From contig CM048839.1 of the NCBI GenBank assembly GCA_026545765.1, positions 60,881,677-60,945,676 of the forward strand: a stretch of 64,000 bases of DNA, read 5' to 3'. The translations under genes and the position numbers were made by a program. This DNA comes from Plantago major (Eukaryota; Streptophyta; Magnoliopsida; Lamiales; Plantaginaceae). Numbering within the stretch: position 1 is the first letter of the stretch; each line of letters begins with the position of its first letter. Of this stretch, positions 11,490 through 23,543 are shown in pieces. The notes under the pieces are model-generated. The model was given only the letters and a program-made list of their open reading frames with translations, made no database searches and was not told the origin of the DNA.

Positions 11490-12763
11490 GAAGAATTTTT
11501 TTTTTTACACTAATAACTTTTGTCCGTTTTTGAACTTACCCCACAATCTTTTTATTTTTTTTCATTTCACACTAAAACGTTTAGCAAAATTTTAACGTTA
11601 CACTAAAAATTGACGGCCGTTAAGTTTGTATTTCAAATCACACTAAAACCTTTTAAAAAATTTGCACCCACTACCAAAATTTTTCTCCAGTTTTTTAAAT
11701 CACAACAGAACCTTTCTTGACTGGTTTTAGTTATCAAAATATATGTTCGCATGAATTGTTTGGGGTTGCTGGTATAGTGGTGGTTGGATTATGCATCGTA
11801 TTCGGCGTGACTTTTGCTTTTTGCAATCAAATTCTTTGTAGAATTTGTTGGTTCAGTGTAGAGATTTATAAGGCACTGCATATGTGCCTATGTTAATTGT
11901 ATATCTTCCTGCGTTTGGATCTAAAAAATGACACAAAGCTACTCATATATGTGGAACGAGCATATAATTTTGGTGCCTTCTTTTTTGTAATTTTATTGAA
12001 GCAACTAGGAGGGATGGAATGTTAAGAGAGTTCGAACACTTAGTTTTATAGATAGAAGAAAACATATGAATGGCAATTAATATACTAATAAATTTTGTCA
12101 TTTATTATCCGTGTACTCTGGAATTTGACATTCACCATATAATTATGCAGTATCTTATTGATATATTTATCATAAACGAAAATTATTGTTATATTTAGCA
12201 AACAAAGGAAGAAAGTATGTTTGGTAGACAAAATACACTAGTGTATTATAAACAGTTTATGGAGTGAGTGATAAGAGTGATCATTCTATTTTAAGTTTAA
12301 TGGATGCTCATTAATATTGTTAATATTAAGTTTAATGGATGCTCGTTAATATTGTTTATATTGGTAGACAATAACGGCGACAACATTAACAATAATTATA
12401 TGGGATAGGAGGTTTGTTGTTTAGCAATTTGTAGTTGTATAGTAAAGTGCCGTTGTTGGTTTTTGACTCGTATTGTAATCCTTGTTTTCTGGAACACTTC
12501 TGGTATTCTTTTGATTGGAATAGAATTTTAATTTTTTTAAAATAATAATAATAATAATTATATAGAAAGGTTCTGGTGGCGAGTACAAGTGTTTTTAAAG
12601 GTTTTGGTGTAATTTAAAAATAATTTAACGGTGACTTAACTGCCATCCAACCTTTGTGTCAAGTCAATTTTTTTATAAACTTTTTGGTGTAAAATATTTA
12701 AAAAAAGATTATAATATAAACTCAAATTAGTCCAAATGGGTTTAGTGTAAAAAAAAATTGCTC
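11490..12763. mobile_element. Non-autonomous Mutator-like element, 1274 bases
   Basis: The 9-base duplicate TTGTATAAA flanks it (11481-11489 and 12764-12772). The ends are long, diverged inverted repeats (about 200 bases) with many short indels: left GAAGAATTTTTTTTTTACAC, right (inverted) GAGCAATTTTTTTTTACAC. Further inside, CACACTAAAACCTT pairs with ACACCAAAACCTTT, and GGCCGTTAAGT with GGCAGTTAAGT. No protein is recognisable. Its terminal pattern resembles that of the large Mutator-like element at 29418. Confidence 0.8.
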
Positions 12764-13032
12764 TTGTATAAATTAATACATTGTATAAATATAATAAAAT
12801 ACAAGGCATAACGTTAGTTTAGTATTTAGTAAAGGACAACAAATATACACACAGTCAAGGCGGAGAAGAAGTAAACGTACAGGAAGGAAAGGAATCTACA
12901 TTTATATTTTTATTTTTTATATTTTATCATGTAAGTATATTTATAAGCAGCTATAATGGGAAAATAAAGCTCCCCTAACCGAGAAAACGATCTCGGATGG
13001 AAAAGCACTTCTCAAGATTATGAAAAAATATA

Positions 13033-13285
13033 CTCCCTCCGTTCCATAGATTTCTTTCCATTTTTTTCATTTTGGGCGTTCCATTAAAAACTTTCCATTT
13101 CCTTTTATGGAAACCCACTATCTCTATTATTAATATTTTAATCTCTCTCTTTCATACTTTTTCAATTCTCTTTCTTAATTTTTACTATACACTTACTACT
13201 TTATCTATATAAACCCATTTTTTACTCAAATTTCTTAATATTTGTGCAAAAATAAAAGGGAAAGAAATGTAGGGAATGGAGGAAG
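13033..13285. mobile_element. Stowaway-like MITE
   Basis: The termini CTCCCTCCGTTCCATAG and (inverted) CTTCCTCCATTCCCTAC are flanked by TA on both sides. AT-rich, 253 bases, no ORF. Confidence 0.8.
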
Positions 13286-13564
13286 TATTTTTTATCCCTC
13301 GCCTCCTAAAATTTATAATATACATTTCTAGCTTGTCTTTGTCGCTTACTTTTAAAAAATAATTTGTTCTCTATTACCGTAAAATCTTATTCTATTTCTA
13401 TAATCTAATAAAATCTAAAAAGCTAAGGAAAACGGCTTACTTCAATCCGACCTAGCATCGATCAAAAAGAATAACAAGTAGCCAAAAGCGGTTAACACAA
13501 GTAAGACCGAAGGGAATCATATTGATTAGAAGCTGTCTAAAGTCGTTCCATTTTCTATATTATA

Positions 13565-14059
13565 CTCCCCATTCCATTAAAAACTTCTTAAATTTACTTT
13601 TTTGATGTTTTGTTAGAAATTTCTAACCTAAAAAAGAAAAAAATTTATCCCACTATTTAATTTTTATTATTTCTCTTTCCTACTTTATCATCATTATATT
13701 CAATTTCTCACTTACTTTATCATCCACTTACAACTTTATCAATACTTGCTTTGATTTTGGAGTGTAAGAAGTTTCTACACTTACCTTGGGAGATTGCTCT
13801 TACATGGTCTGATAGAAAGACCAATTTAGTAGCTGATAACTTAGCTAGATTAGCTTGTTTTGAGTTGGACAAGAATACTTATTGGGATATACCTCCGCCC
13901 CAAGTTGTACCGTTTTTCGAGTTTGATAATGTCTAAGGACTGATCGTCATTATTTACCAAAAAAAAAAAAAATACTATCACTCACAAATTAATATTTAAC
14001 TAATTTTTCTTAAACCAAGATAAAGTAGCTTCTTAGTAAGCTTTTAATGGACCGGGGAG
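13565..14059. mobile_element. Stowaway-like MITE split by a LINE fragment
   Basis: CTCCCCATTCCATTAAAAAC at the left and (inverted) CTCCCCGGTCCATTAAAAGC at the right have TA on each side. The ~230 extra bases in the middle (about 13741-13973) are a LINE tail. Confidence 0.75.
13741..13973 (+). pseudogene. 5'-truncated LINE tail with RNase H-like end and poly(A)
   Basis: The frame 13751-13936 reads LTWSDRKTNLVADNLARLAC, the end of an RVT_3-type RNase H domain, followed by YWDIPPPQVVPFFEFDNV and a stop. A short 3' tail then ends in about 13 adenines at 13960-13972. An RNase H end, a short 3' UTR and poly(A) fit a plant LINE truncated at its 5' end during insertion. The target duplication is unclear. 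Confidence 0.65.
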
Positions 14060-14304
14060 TAGAATTTACTCAGGTGTCTCTTATAAAAGAATTCGAATTA
14101 TTTACACATAAAGGAGCAAGAATAGCGTTAGAAGCAGGGCTCGACTGTCTCAGGAGAGGGCTTTAGCTCACGATCTTTAGAGAGTGGACGAAATGGGGCA
14201 AGAACTCCTGCCATTCATATCATAAGTCTCTCCTTTCCCTTTTCTGTTCGATGATTTACAATAATAATAATCTATAAGCAAATTTACTACTTTTGCAATT
14301 TTAT

Positions 14305-14505
14305 AGTTTCCGCATTCTATTTTAGGACGTTTATATTTCAATTTCTCATCCTTTAAATGAAAAATATTTCTCCTACTTTATTCATTATTTTTCAACTTTA
14401 TTCATTCTATTTCCTACCTAATCATCATTTCTCATACTGTATTCACTTTTCTCTTAAAATTTGTATCCGGACCCATGAGAAGATGAACCCAAGACAGAGT
14501 GAATA
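14305..14505 (+). mobile_element. MITE family B, copy 1
   Basis: GTTTCCGCATTCTATTTTAGGACGT..CTCATCCTTTAAATGAAAAAT..CTCCTACTTTATTCATT..AAATTTGTATCCGGACCCATGAG is shared with 18423-18625 and, inverted, 23331-23543. The ends are worn, so limits are approximate. Confidence 0.6.
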
Positions 14506-14993
14506 GAATAAATTAACTAAGCTTGAAAGATTAAAAATAGTTGATGAATCTTAAGACCAAAATAAAATAAAACTAAACAAGTTTAGGGAGAAAATATACT
14601 ACTTTTGTCCTCAATTCAACCACTTGCATTTCATTTTGGCAAGAAGTACTAGATAATCATTCTACTCTTTGGCTTCATTTGGTTTGAGAAAAAATTAGAG
14701 AAAAAGAAAAAAAATAGAAGAAAATAAGATTTTTCTGAAAAATGTGAGGAAAAAATAACTTTTCTTATTTTATAGAGATAAATATATTTTGTATAGATTT
14801 TGATGAATTTTTCAGGATTTCACGAGAACTACTAAAAATGAAAAACAATATTTTCTGCTGTTTTTTCTTTTCGCCCATTTTCATGAATAAACGAATAAAG
14901 CCTTTAAAAAAAAAGAACTTGGTAGAAGTAGAAGCCGTTGGTGGATGAACAAATTTCATCATCCACAGGTATCCGTGGAGTTGAGCCGAAGCT
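14506..14993 (+). promoter_or_regulatory. Upstream region of OTP51
   Basis: AT-rich, with purine runs at 14695-14760 and no recognisable repeat or ORF. It must hold the OTP51 promoter, but I cannot place a TATA box or start site with confidence. Confidence 0.4.
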
Positions 14994-17900
14994 ATGCTAC
15001 TGAGCTTGAAATATAGCAGTAACATTTGTCAAATAGTAACACACACCCAAAACCACAATTCCTCTATCATCACCCTCCTCTCTAAACCCTACCGGAAAAT
15101 CTACTTTCCTCTGCTCTCACACTCTGAAAACCACCAGCACTTGGAAGAAGAAACCGGATTCAAATTCTCAACGAAAAGCGAAGCCGATATTTTCAATTTT
15201 GATGGCTCTTTTGAGCTTGCCGATTTGCAGCGCTATAAATCACCAGTAGTTCAGGTAAGCCAGCTGGAGGATCTGCCGGAGGAGTGGCGTAGGTCCAGAT
15301 TGGCTTGGCTCTGCAAGGAGCTTCCCTCACACAAGTCCGGTTCCTTCATACGGGTGCTTAATGCGCAGAGGAAGTGGATTAGGCTGGATGATTGCACTTA
15401 TCTTGCTCTCCATTGCTTGCGAATTCGCCAAAATGAAGCTGCATTTAAGGTATCTTGTTTGGATAGAGTTAAAATATTATAGAGTTTATCGGTTTGTTAT
15501 TATAGTTTGCGTAAGAATAATTGACGTGGATAAGGATGAAGTGATATATTTGGTTTTAATCAGTTCTATTGAATTGAACGGTTGCAATGTTGTTTAATTG
15601 ATTTAAGTTTGCTAGGCTCTGTAACTGATCATAATTGAACTGATCTGAATAGAACTGAAACTGAATTAAGGTTATTTGATTGGTTGTGATGTGTTTAATT
15701 GATTTAAGTTTGCTAGGCTCTGTAACTGAACATAATTGAACTGATCTGAATAGAACTAAATAGAACTGAAACTGAACTAAGGTTATTTGATTGATTGTGA
15801 TGTTGTTTAATTGATTTAAGTTTGCTAGGCTCTGTATCTGAACATAATTGAACTGATCTGAATAAAACTGAATAGAACTGAAACTGGATTAGGTTATTTG
15901 ATTGGTTGTAATGTTGTTTAATTGATTTAAGTTTGCTAGGCTCTGTAACTGAACATAATTGAATTGATCTGAAAGAACTGAATAGAACTGAAACTGAATT
16001 GTAGTATAAATAACAACTAAGCAGAACTGAACTGAATGAATCTGAACTGAAATTAATGAGAATCTTAGATTGAAAAAGTAAAGAGAGAGAAATAGTATGA
16101 TAGAAAGAGAAGTATGATTGTTAAGTGTATAAAAATTGAGTTAAAATGTTTGTAATTTAACATGACAAACGGCTCTAAATTTTTTTAACTTAGTTATGCA
16201 ACTAACAGCCCGACAGTCTCTAGGTCATAGACATTTCAATTGATTCTGATTTTTACATGGTCAGGTGTACAAATGGATGGGAAATCAACATTGGTATCAA
16301 TTTGACTTTGCTCTTGCATCAAAATTAGCAGATTATTTAGGGAAGGAGAGAAAACATTTGAGATGTCGTGAGGTATTTGATGATATCATGAACAAAGGTC
16401 TAATTCCGAATGAATCTACGTTTCACATTTTGATTGTGGCTTATCTTAGTTCATCCAATTGTATAGATGAAGCCTACAGCGTATACAATCGAATGATCCA
16501 CTTAGGAGGTTACAGGCCTCGACTTAGCTTGCATAATTCTCTTTTTAGAGCTCTTGTCAGCAGACCACCCGGTGTTTGCAAGCAATATCTTGAGCAGGCA
16601 GAGTTTGTTTTTCGAAATATAACGTCGTGTGGACTTAAAGTACATGATGATATATATGGTGGTCTTATTTGGCTCCACAGTTACCAGGATGTGGTAGATA
16701 AAGAGAGAATTGCGTCTCTGAGAGAAGAGATGAGATTACTTGGGATTGAAGAGCGAGTGGAAGTGCTTGAATCGGTGCTAAGAGCATGTGCTAAGGAAGG
16801 GGATCTTGCAGAAGCTGAAAGGACATGGACAAAGATTCTATCATACAACAATAAACCTTCGACTCAAGCATATGTATATCTAATGGAGGCTTACTCTAGG
16901 CTCGGAAAACCAATGAAATCTCTTGAAATATTCAGGGAAATGCAAGGAAGGATTAACTCCAGTGTTGTAGCATACTACAAAATAATTGAAATAGTATGTA
17001 AAGCTCAAGAGGCTGAACTGGCAGAGTCTCTTATGGCCGAATTTATGAGCAGTGGTCTGAAGCCCTTGGTGAAATCATTCATTGATATCATGGATATGTA
17101 CTCAAACTTAAGCATGCACAGCAAATTAGAGTCTACTTTCTTCAAATGCCTAGAGAAGTGTCGTCCAAACCGTACTCTCTGTGGTATGTACTTGGATTCT
17201 CTGGTTCAAACTGGCAATGTCGATAAAGCCGAAGAGATCTTCAATCGAATGCATGGGGATGAGACGGTTGGTGTAGGTACAAGGTCGTGCAATACAATTT
17301 TGAGAGGTTATCTCACTTCCAAGCATTATCTTAAAGCAAAACAACTATATGCTTTTATGAGTGAGAAGAAATACGAAGTGGATTCTTCCTTGATGGAGAA
17401 GCTTGAACATATCCTGAGTTTAAACCAGGATGAATTGAAACAACCACGTGCTCCTAATCTAAGTGGTGAACAAAGAGAGATCCTGACTGGTTTACTACTG
17501 GGTGGTCTGCGGGTTGTACTAGATCCAGAGAAGAAGAGTTATGGTATCCGTTTCTTATTCAGGGAAGATTCCAGAATCCATAGTTTCCTGAAAGTTCATA
17601 TATATCACAAGTTCCATGAGTGGTTAGCCTGTCAACTTGTAAATGAAGAAGAAGAAGATGTTCCTTGTCAGTTTACTACCATATCTCATTCTTATTTCAA
17701 GTTCTATGCAGACCAATTCCGGCCTCAAGGTCAACCTGTAATTCCTAAGTTAATCCACAGATGGTTAACACCTCGTGTTCTTGCATATTGGTATATGTAT
17801 AGTGGTTACAGGACATCATCAGGTGACATTTTGCTGAAGCTGAATTTTGTTGGAGAGGATGCGATGAGAATTGCCAAAGCATTGAAGGCGTATTCATTAG

Positions 17901-18103
17901 ATTGTAGGTTGAAACAGAGGGGGAAATCGTTTTGGATTGGGTTTCTTGGATGTGATGCAACGAAGTTTTGGGAGCTAACGGAACCTTTTGTTCTTGTAGA
18001 TTTGAGAGAACTTCTAGCAGCAGGTATGGAATCTCTGAAAAGCATATCAGGAGCTAAGGAAGAGCTCTTCAATGGCGGGTCAGAGTCTGATGGTAATACA
18101 TGA
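14994..18103 (+). CDS. OTP51: OTP51-like PPR/LAGLIDADG plastid intron-splicing factor
   Basis: Two exons: 14994-15449 and 16265-18103, joined in phase 0 (AAG|GTATCT..TCAG|GTGTAC), giving 764 residues. The N-terminus is Ser/Thr/Asn-rich with few acidic residues, like a plastid transit peptide. Residues ~170-540 hold degenerate P-type PPR repeats (for example TQAYVYLMEAYSRLGKPMKS and NRTLCGMYLDSLVQTGNVDK). Two LAGLIDADG motifs follow: LTGLLLGG at ~557 and LTPRVLAYWYMYSG at ~653. In the second, the catalytic acidic pair is replaced, as expected of a maturase-like binder rather than a nuclease. In Arabidopsis, OTP51 is needed for splicing ycf3 intron 2 and other plastid introns. The reading frame is complete and the only intron carries tandem repeats. 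The PPR-LAGLIDADG order is close to unique to this family. Confidence 0.9.
15588..16010 (+). repeat. Four ~105-111-base tandem repeats in the OTP51 intron
   Basis: TGTTTAATTGATTTAAGTTT, followed by GCTAGGCTCTGTA, CTGATCTGAATAGAACTGAAACTG and GGTTATTTGATTGGTTGT, recurs from 15588, 15690, 15801 and 15912. Copies differ by a few bases and short indels, so the array is fairly young. Its end passes into CTGAACTGAATGAATCTGAAC, also found at 27486-27600. Confidence 0.9.
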
Positions 18104-18422
18104 TGTTATAGTGATGATGAGATTGAGAATACAATTTAATCCCGTCCTATGGTTTCGCCTTTTTAGCCATGAAAGGAAATTCCAGTTTTGTGTGTTTTGA
18201 GATGGTACAGTGAATATGCTGATAATTAGCTCCCAATTTCAAAGTTGTGTACAAGCAAACTCAACAACTGGACTATTTTGCACTAATATTTAAAAGGAGG
18301 CAATAAGAAGTTGAAGCCTGAAGGAAAAACCTTGCGAACACAACTTAATCTTGCAATCAATATCTCTCAAGCTTGGTTCAGTTCATCTGAACTTCAATCA
18401 AACAGGGTTCTAAGAATTCTTA

Positions 18423-18625
18423 AAGAACAACTTTCCGCATTCCATTTTGGACATTCCAATTTCAATTTCGCATCTCTTAAATGGAAAATTCTATTCTATT
18501 TTATACACCATCTATTATATTTTATTCACTTTATTTCCTACTTTGTTCACTATTTGTCCTACTTTCTCTTCCTTCTCTTAAAACTTATGTCCTGACTCGC
18601 GAGAAGTTCAATCTAGGACGGTACT
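18423..18625 (+). mobile_element. MITE family B, copy 2, in OTP51 3' flank
   Basis: CTTTCCGCATTCCATTTTGG..CATCTCTTAAATGGAAAATT..CTTATGTCCTGACTCGCGAG..CAATCTAGGACGG matches the copies at 14305 and 23331. TA lies near both ends. It is about 320 bases past the OTP51 stop, and the sequence between them looks like ordinary 3' UTR/flank. Confidence 0.6.
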
Positions 18626-19010
18626 AATTAAAACTTTTAACAAAAGCAAAGTTTTTAATCGAACTTGGGTTAAATTAATTTGACGTCAATACATATAATT
18701 AAAAGAAGAAAATAACGTCCTAACTTGACGTTAATATATCCGAAAACACAAAGTCTCATGAAAGATATCTCTAGATACGACGACCATGTTATCAAGAAAA
18801 CCATTCATGTTATTAATAAAAAATTGTTAACGAAATAACTATTGTTATCTATATATATGATAAAAGTGATGATGAAAATGGAAGTAGAGCTATGCCACCT
18901 ATGCAAAAATCCTATGTGGCAAAACGAAACAAAAAACAATTCATTTATAATTCACTAATATTTGAGTCATCCGGTCAACATATATTTGAAATAATTTATC
19001 TTCTTCTATC

Positions 19011-19290
19011 GCCTAATTTGAAACAAATAAGTAGTTTTAAAGCTTCCCTATTTTTACGGGTTAAGTAATTTAATCATTTTTAATCTACTTATATTTGATG
19101 TAACTAGGTCAACTTAGTTACGAAAGTAAACAGAAGAATATCGGCTTCCTTACCAACAGACGCCTAATTTGAAAGAAGAGGTTTTAAAGCTTCCCTATTT
19201 TTATGGGTTAAGTAATCTAATCATTTTTTAATCTACTTATATTTGATGTAACTAGGTCAACTTAGTAAACAGAAGAATATAATTAGTTTG
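19011..19290 (+). repeat. ~150-base tandem duplication inside the Helitron
   Basis: CGCCTAATTTGAAA, then TTTTAAAGCTTCCCTATTTT, GGGTTAAGTAAT and ACTAGGTCAACTTAGT occur twice (about 19010-19145 and 19161-19285). Part of the motif also recurs at 19290-19310. Confidence 0.75.
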
Positions 19291-21315
19291 TAAACTTCCC
19301 TATTTATATGGGATACATAACCTAAACATAGTTATTATACATTATTTAGTTTCTACATATCCGATTCAAAACAAAATCTAAACAAATATGGCTAAATATA
19401 GATATTAGGAATTTCAAAAGTGCAATTTAAAAAAATCCCACAATTCTAGGAGAACTAACCATATAATGACGTGAGCCTCCTATGCTAAACAGAAGTTGTA
19501 AATTGCAAAGCAGAAAGGAAGAAGAAGAAGAATCGAAGAAGGAGAAAATGGGTCACCCTTTAATTATAAGATTCAAGTTGCGGTTTTGAAGCAATGAAAT
19601 CTAGAACTCAGAAGTAGTTCGCAAGAGAAAGGTTTCAATGGCTGCTTCGAGGTACATATCAGTTTCCAATTTGGGCTTCAAATAGTTTCTCCAGTTTTGA
19701 TCTATATTGGTTCAAAATATTGAATAACTTCAACTTGGATTTCCGAATAAATATCTAGATAATGTTCTGGAAGAGTTATTTATGCAGTATGTAGTTGTAC
19801 AATGTACAATTAGATTTATCTTTCATAAACTTATAAGACACCAAGCCCAAAAGTTACATGATGTTGACAAATGGATTTTCATTTGTTTTCCTTTCACAAT
19901 TTACTGTATGTTGGTGTGAAACATTGTTTGTGTATTTAGTTTATGAGTAACTTTCATGTACCGATGCTCATCACTTTTTTATAAAGTTACGTGAAACAAA
20001 GTGAGTATAGTACAAATACAATTATGAAAACTTATTTTGTTGGGAAGTAGGTACAATCAAGATTCCACCTGATAAACTTCATACATTAAAATCAAATAAT
20101 GTTTTAGGTGAAAAATTAAAATTAATGGTAATACATGAAAATGTGCCAAAGTGTATACTTCTATTAGCGAGTTGTAATTTTATTATAAAATTAACATTTT
20201 GAATTATTTGTTATGTATATGAGTTAATTTTCATTTTATTAACGTATGAAGCTTTATGAAATACTTAAAATTAAAAAGATTGAAGTTTTGCGGGGACGAT
20301 CGAACTGCTATGATAAAAGTACTCTACTAATGCACAAACATTCTATTAATGTTTTGAGGAGTTAAACTAATTAAGTAAAAGTGCTCTACAACTCACAAAA
20401 GGAATTTGGTGACATTCAAAGAATTGTGAACCAAAGTCTACATTAGAAGGATAATCGGCAATCGAAGCGATCAAAATATCGAAGAAGGAAAAATAATTGA
20501 ATTTATCTTAAGCTATATATAAGCCACAATACGATTCTGCAATTTTATTACAAAACCAAGACACTGATGGATTTGTTTATTTTTCCCTTTCCTATTTTTT
20601 CACGAAGAATCTGGTAGTGCTATTTTGATTGTGACAATGTTTGCATTAGAATTTTTATTGGAATTGTTTTTTCTCTCCGTGATTCAATTTGAGCGAATGA
20701 TATTTATTGAACTTATTTCTAAATACTTCGAGATGTTCCTACTGGATGAATTATCATTCTAAATTGTCGATGATATCCGGATATGAAGATCAAAATAGGT
20801 GAGATGGATCGACTTGCATAACACTTTTATATGGATTGTTCAATTTCGTGTGTTGAAGTTTTGTAGTTCAAAATCATGCCCATATTTGGTCTTTTCATGT
20901 GTAACTTATCAGACAAATGAGTGTACATAATTTATCATACGAAAGAGTTTCTAAACTTGAGTATTTTGCATTTGGAAATACTTATGCTCTGTTTGTTTGC
21001 TGACTATCTGCATCTGGGTATGTATGTACATAATGTTGATTGATAACTTGACGGCCTATAAGCAGCTACCCTTCAACAGTATTGACAGAAGCACAAGACA
21101 TGATTTCTTAGATCATTGTGTTCATGTGCAGTGATACAATGGAAAACTTTTGTCTGAATGCCAAAAATCCTGAAGCATAGAAGCATACATCTGAATGTTG
21201 GTGGTGAAACAATTTTTATCGAAGCATTTGATAAACTACTTTAATTCATTTATATGTAAAACATCATATAAACTCATTGAATTCAAGCTAGCGGACGTTT
21301 TTGAGCATTTGACTT

Positions 21316-21592
21316 TTGAAAGACTTCAATTTTACCTGGTCATGTAAGGGGACATCCAGATTTCATGTATTAAAAGAACGTCTTGAGAAAGATTTACTGG
21401 AGGAGTCTCCTAATTTGGCAAGAGTCAAAGTGTTGGCAAGCGGAAATGCTACGGAAAGAAGATTCAGTGTATGTATAGGGGGGAAGTATATTGGCATCAC
21501 TTGGTTCCTTTCAGCCAATGCGGTTCTCCAAATCAGAGTTCGAAGAGCATGGCGCTTCTTATAACATTCAGAATAAGTCGCGATTTGTATTG
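21316..21592 (+). pseudogene. ARP4: Captured ARP4 (actin-related protein 4) C-terminal fragment
   Basis: The frame from 21316 reads LKERLEKDLLEESPNLARVK and then VLASGNATERRFSV.IGG. After a one-base frame change near 21485 it continues ILASLGSFQPMRFSKSEFEE and HGASYNIQNK, then a stop. This is the highly conserved C-terminal end of plant actin-related protein 4, a nuclear subunit of chromatin-remodelling complexes. Only the last ~95 codons are present, and there is no start or promoter. The position inside Helitron ends explains it as gene capture. It cannot make ARP4; an antisense or small-RNA effect on the parent gene is conceivable but not shown. Confidence 0.75.
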
Positions 21593-21804
21593 TGGAAGTG
21601 ATGGTCCATGTATAAAAAAGTAGGAGAATATTAGATACTATACTTATCTAAATCATAGTAGTTCTCATTAGAATAAATTTGAGTGTACATCTTCAAATTC
21701 ATTTTGGTATAATAGATAGAAGTTGATGAAGTATATTATATACTCTAACGGCAACTACTAAACTAATCTAAACTTACAAGAATAAAAATCATAAAATCTT
21801 ATAA

Positions 21805-22581
21805 GGGGATGGTTAATAATAGGACACTCGCTTTGTACTATTCTCAGTACTACATTCTAAACCATTATATCACTTTTAGATTTAATATCAACCCACCGTT
21901 TTTTATTAATGCGACAAGGCATTGCATAGTCACATAATGAGTCGCATAATTGATTGCATATTATAACGTTGAATTAATTATACATTTTTTATGTTTTAAA
22001 ATTAACAAAAGATACCCAAGAACAATTTAAAACAAACTCTCTATTAATCAAACACCCCCAATCCATTTCAAAACTAATTTTATAAGAAAATGACCGGAGC
22101 TTTGATGGCCCGGTTAGAGCTTCCATGGAAGCTCAAAAAAGGGCTTCCATGGAAGCTGAAATCGAGCTCCCATGGAGCTCAAAGGCAGCTTGAAAATGAG
22201 CTCCCATGGAAGCTAAAAAATGAGCTTCCATGGAAGCTTGGATGTTTCATTCAAGAAAAAAAAATTAACAAAAAGAATGTTGTGGTGGTGGTTGAAGGAG
22301 TGCGGGAGGAGGTGGTTGTTTTTTGTGGTGGTTGAAGAAGTGGGGAGGAAGTGGTGGAGAATTGTGGAAAAGAAGGTTAAGTTTGGGGTATAAAATATAA
22401 AGATAAGATTTAGGAGGATGAGTTTTATAATTATATGTAATTTGTATTTTTGAAATTGTTCATATTATTAAATTTGTTTATAAATTAATTATTTATTATT
22501 TTTATTATGACATTTATTATATTTTGAATGGTGTACTAACAATAATACAATAAAAAGTGTCATACTGTTAGCCAAGCCCAC
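21805..22581. mobile_element. Small TIR element nested in the Helitron
   Basis: CTTATAA occurs directly on both sides (21798-21804, 22582-22588). The ends GGGGATGGTTAATAATAGGACACT (written in two parts: GGGGATGGTTAA, TAATAGGACACT) and inverted GTGGGCTTGGCTAACAGT..GACACT are imperfect inverted repeats. No transposase is seen. The superfamily is uncertain; hAT or PIF types are possible. Confidence 0.45.
22118..22239. repeat. Five spaced palindromes around CCATGG
   Basis: AGCTTCCATGGAAGCT, a perfect 16-base palindrome, occurs at 22118 and 22223. Near-copies (GCTTCCATGGAAGC, GAGCTCCCATGGAGCTC, GAGCTCCCATGGAAGCT) start at 22143, 22164 and 22198. The spacing is about 23-34 bases. The open frame across them (ELPWKLK-like repeats) is a by-product of the repeat. 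Confidence 0.85.
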
Positions 22582-22711
22582 CTTATAATGTATAACATGA
22601 GCGAACGCTTAAAGTTGCGTTAGTTTGTATTCTACGGGTGAAGTTTGATTTAAGGGATTTGCACTCTAATACATTTAGTGTACTACCAAACCATAGTTAG
22701 AAAAAATCATA

Positions 22712-22964
22712 CTTCATCTGTCACGGAGAACTTCATACATTAGGGTTAGCACGCGGTTTTATGCGAAAAGTTAAAGTAATGATAGAATATAGAAAAGGTG
22801 GGAAAAGTGTACTTTTAGTAGCAAAATGTGTAATTTGAGTGAAAAATTGAAATTGTTTATTATTTGTTGGGTGTTGATTAGCCTCCTTTTTTGGTAATGT
22901 ATCAAATTCTATGGGACGGCTAAAAATGGCAAATATATGAAGTAGTTATGCGGTACGGAGGGAG
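22712..22964. mobile_element. Stowaway-like MITE in the Helitron
   Basis: TA flanks CTTCATCTGTCACGGAGAAC at the left, and GCGGTACGGAGGGAG at the right (inverted CTCCCTCCGTACCGC). 253 bases, no ORF. Confidence 0.7.
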
Positions 22965-23330
22965 TATACAATAATATTGTAAATTTCAAATCATATGTCT
23001 ATAAAGGATAAACAAATTCCAATTACATACAGGTTTCTAAATATGTTTACTAAGTTATGACAATTAACAAGAGCCAAAGACACTATTGAGCTCATGTTCG
23101 CCTAAATCCTACTAAATGGGTTGGGCTTTATCCAATCCGAATCGAACCTGTGAAAAATAATGACGTAGAGATTGAATTGGACATATACCCGAACCTGTTA
23201 CAAACTAAGTAACAATACCGAACTGACAGATCCAACATTTTATGGTTAAGTTAGCAATTTTTTGGGACATGGAGGGGGGTGTGGGTTAAAAAAAAAACAC
23301 TGTAACATGTGAAAATTATATATGTAAATA

Positions 23331-23543
23331 CTCCCTCCGCCCGGATTGAATTTCATGCGGGTCCGGACACAAATTTTGAGCGAATGGTGAATAAAGTAGG
23401 AGAAATAATGAATATGGATGGAAATAGATTAAATAAAGTAGATGAGTTAATGAATAAAGTAGGAGAAAGATTTTTCATTTAAGGGATGGGAAGTTGAAAT
23501 TGGGACGTCCTAAAATGGAATGCAGGAAGTTGAATTCGGGGGA
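23331..23543 (-). mobile_element. MITE family B, copy 3
   Basis: TA-flanked (23329-23330, 23544-23545). CTCCCTCCGCCCGGATTGAA opens it, and it ends ..GCAGGAAGTTGAATTCGGGGGA. Reverse-complemented it matches the copies at 14305 and 18423 and is the best-preserved of the three. Confidence 0.75.

Noticed and set aside
22090..22335. Protein with ELPWKLK repeats
   Set aside because: The repeat is explained by DNA palindromes; no start context or conserved domain.
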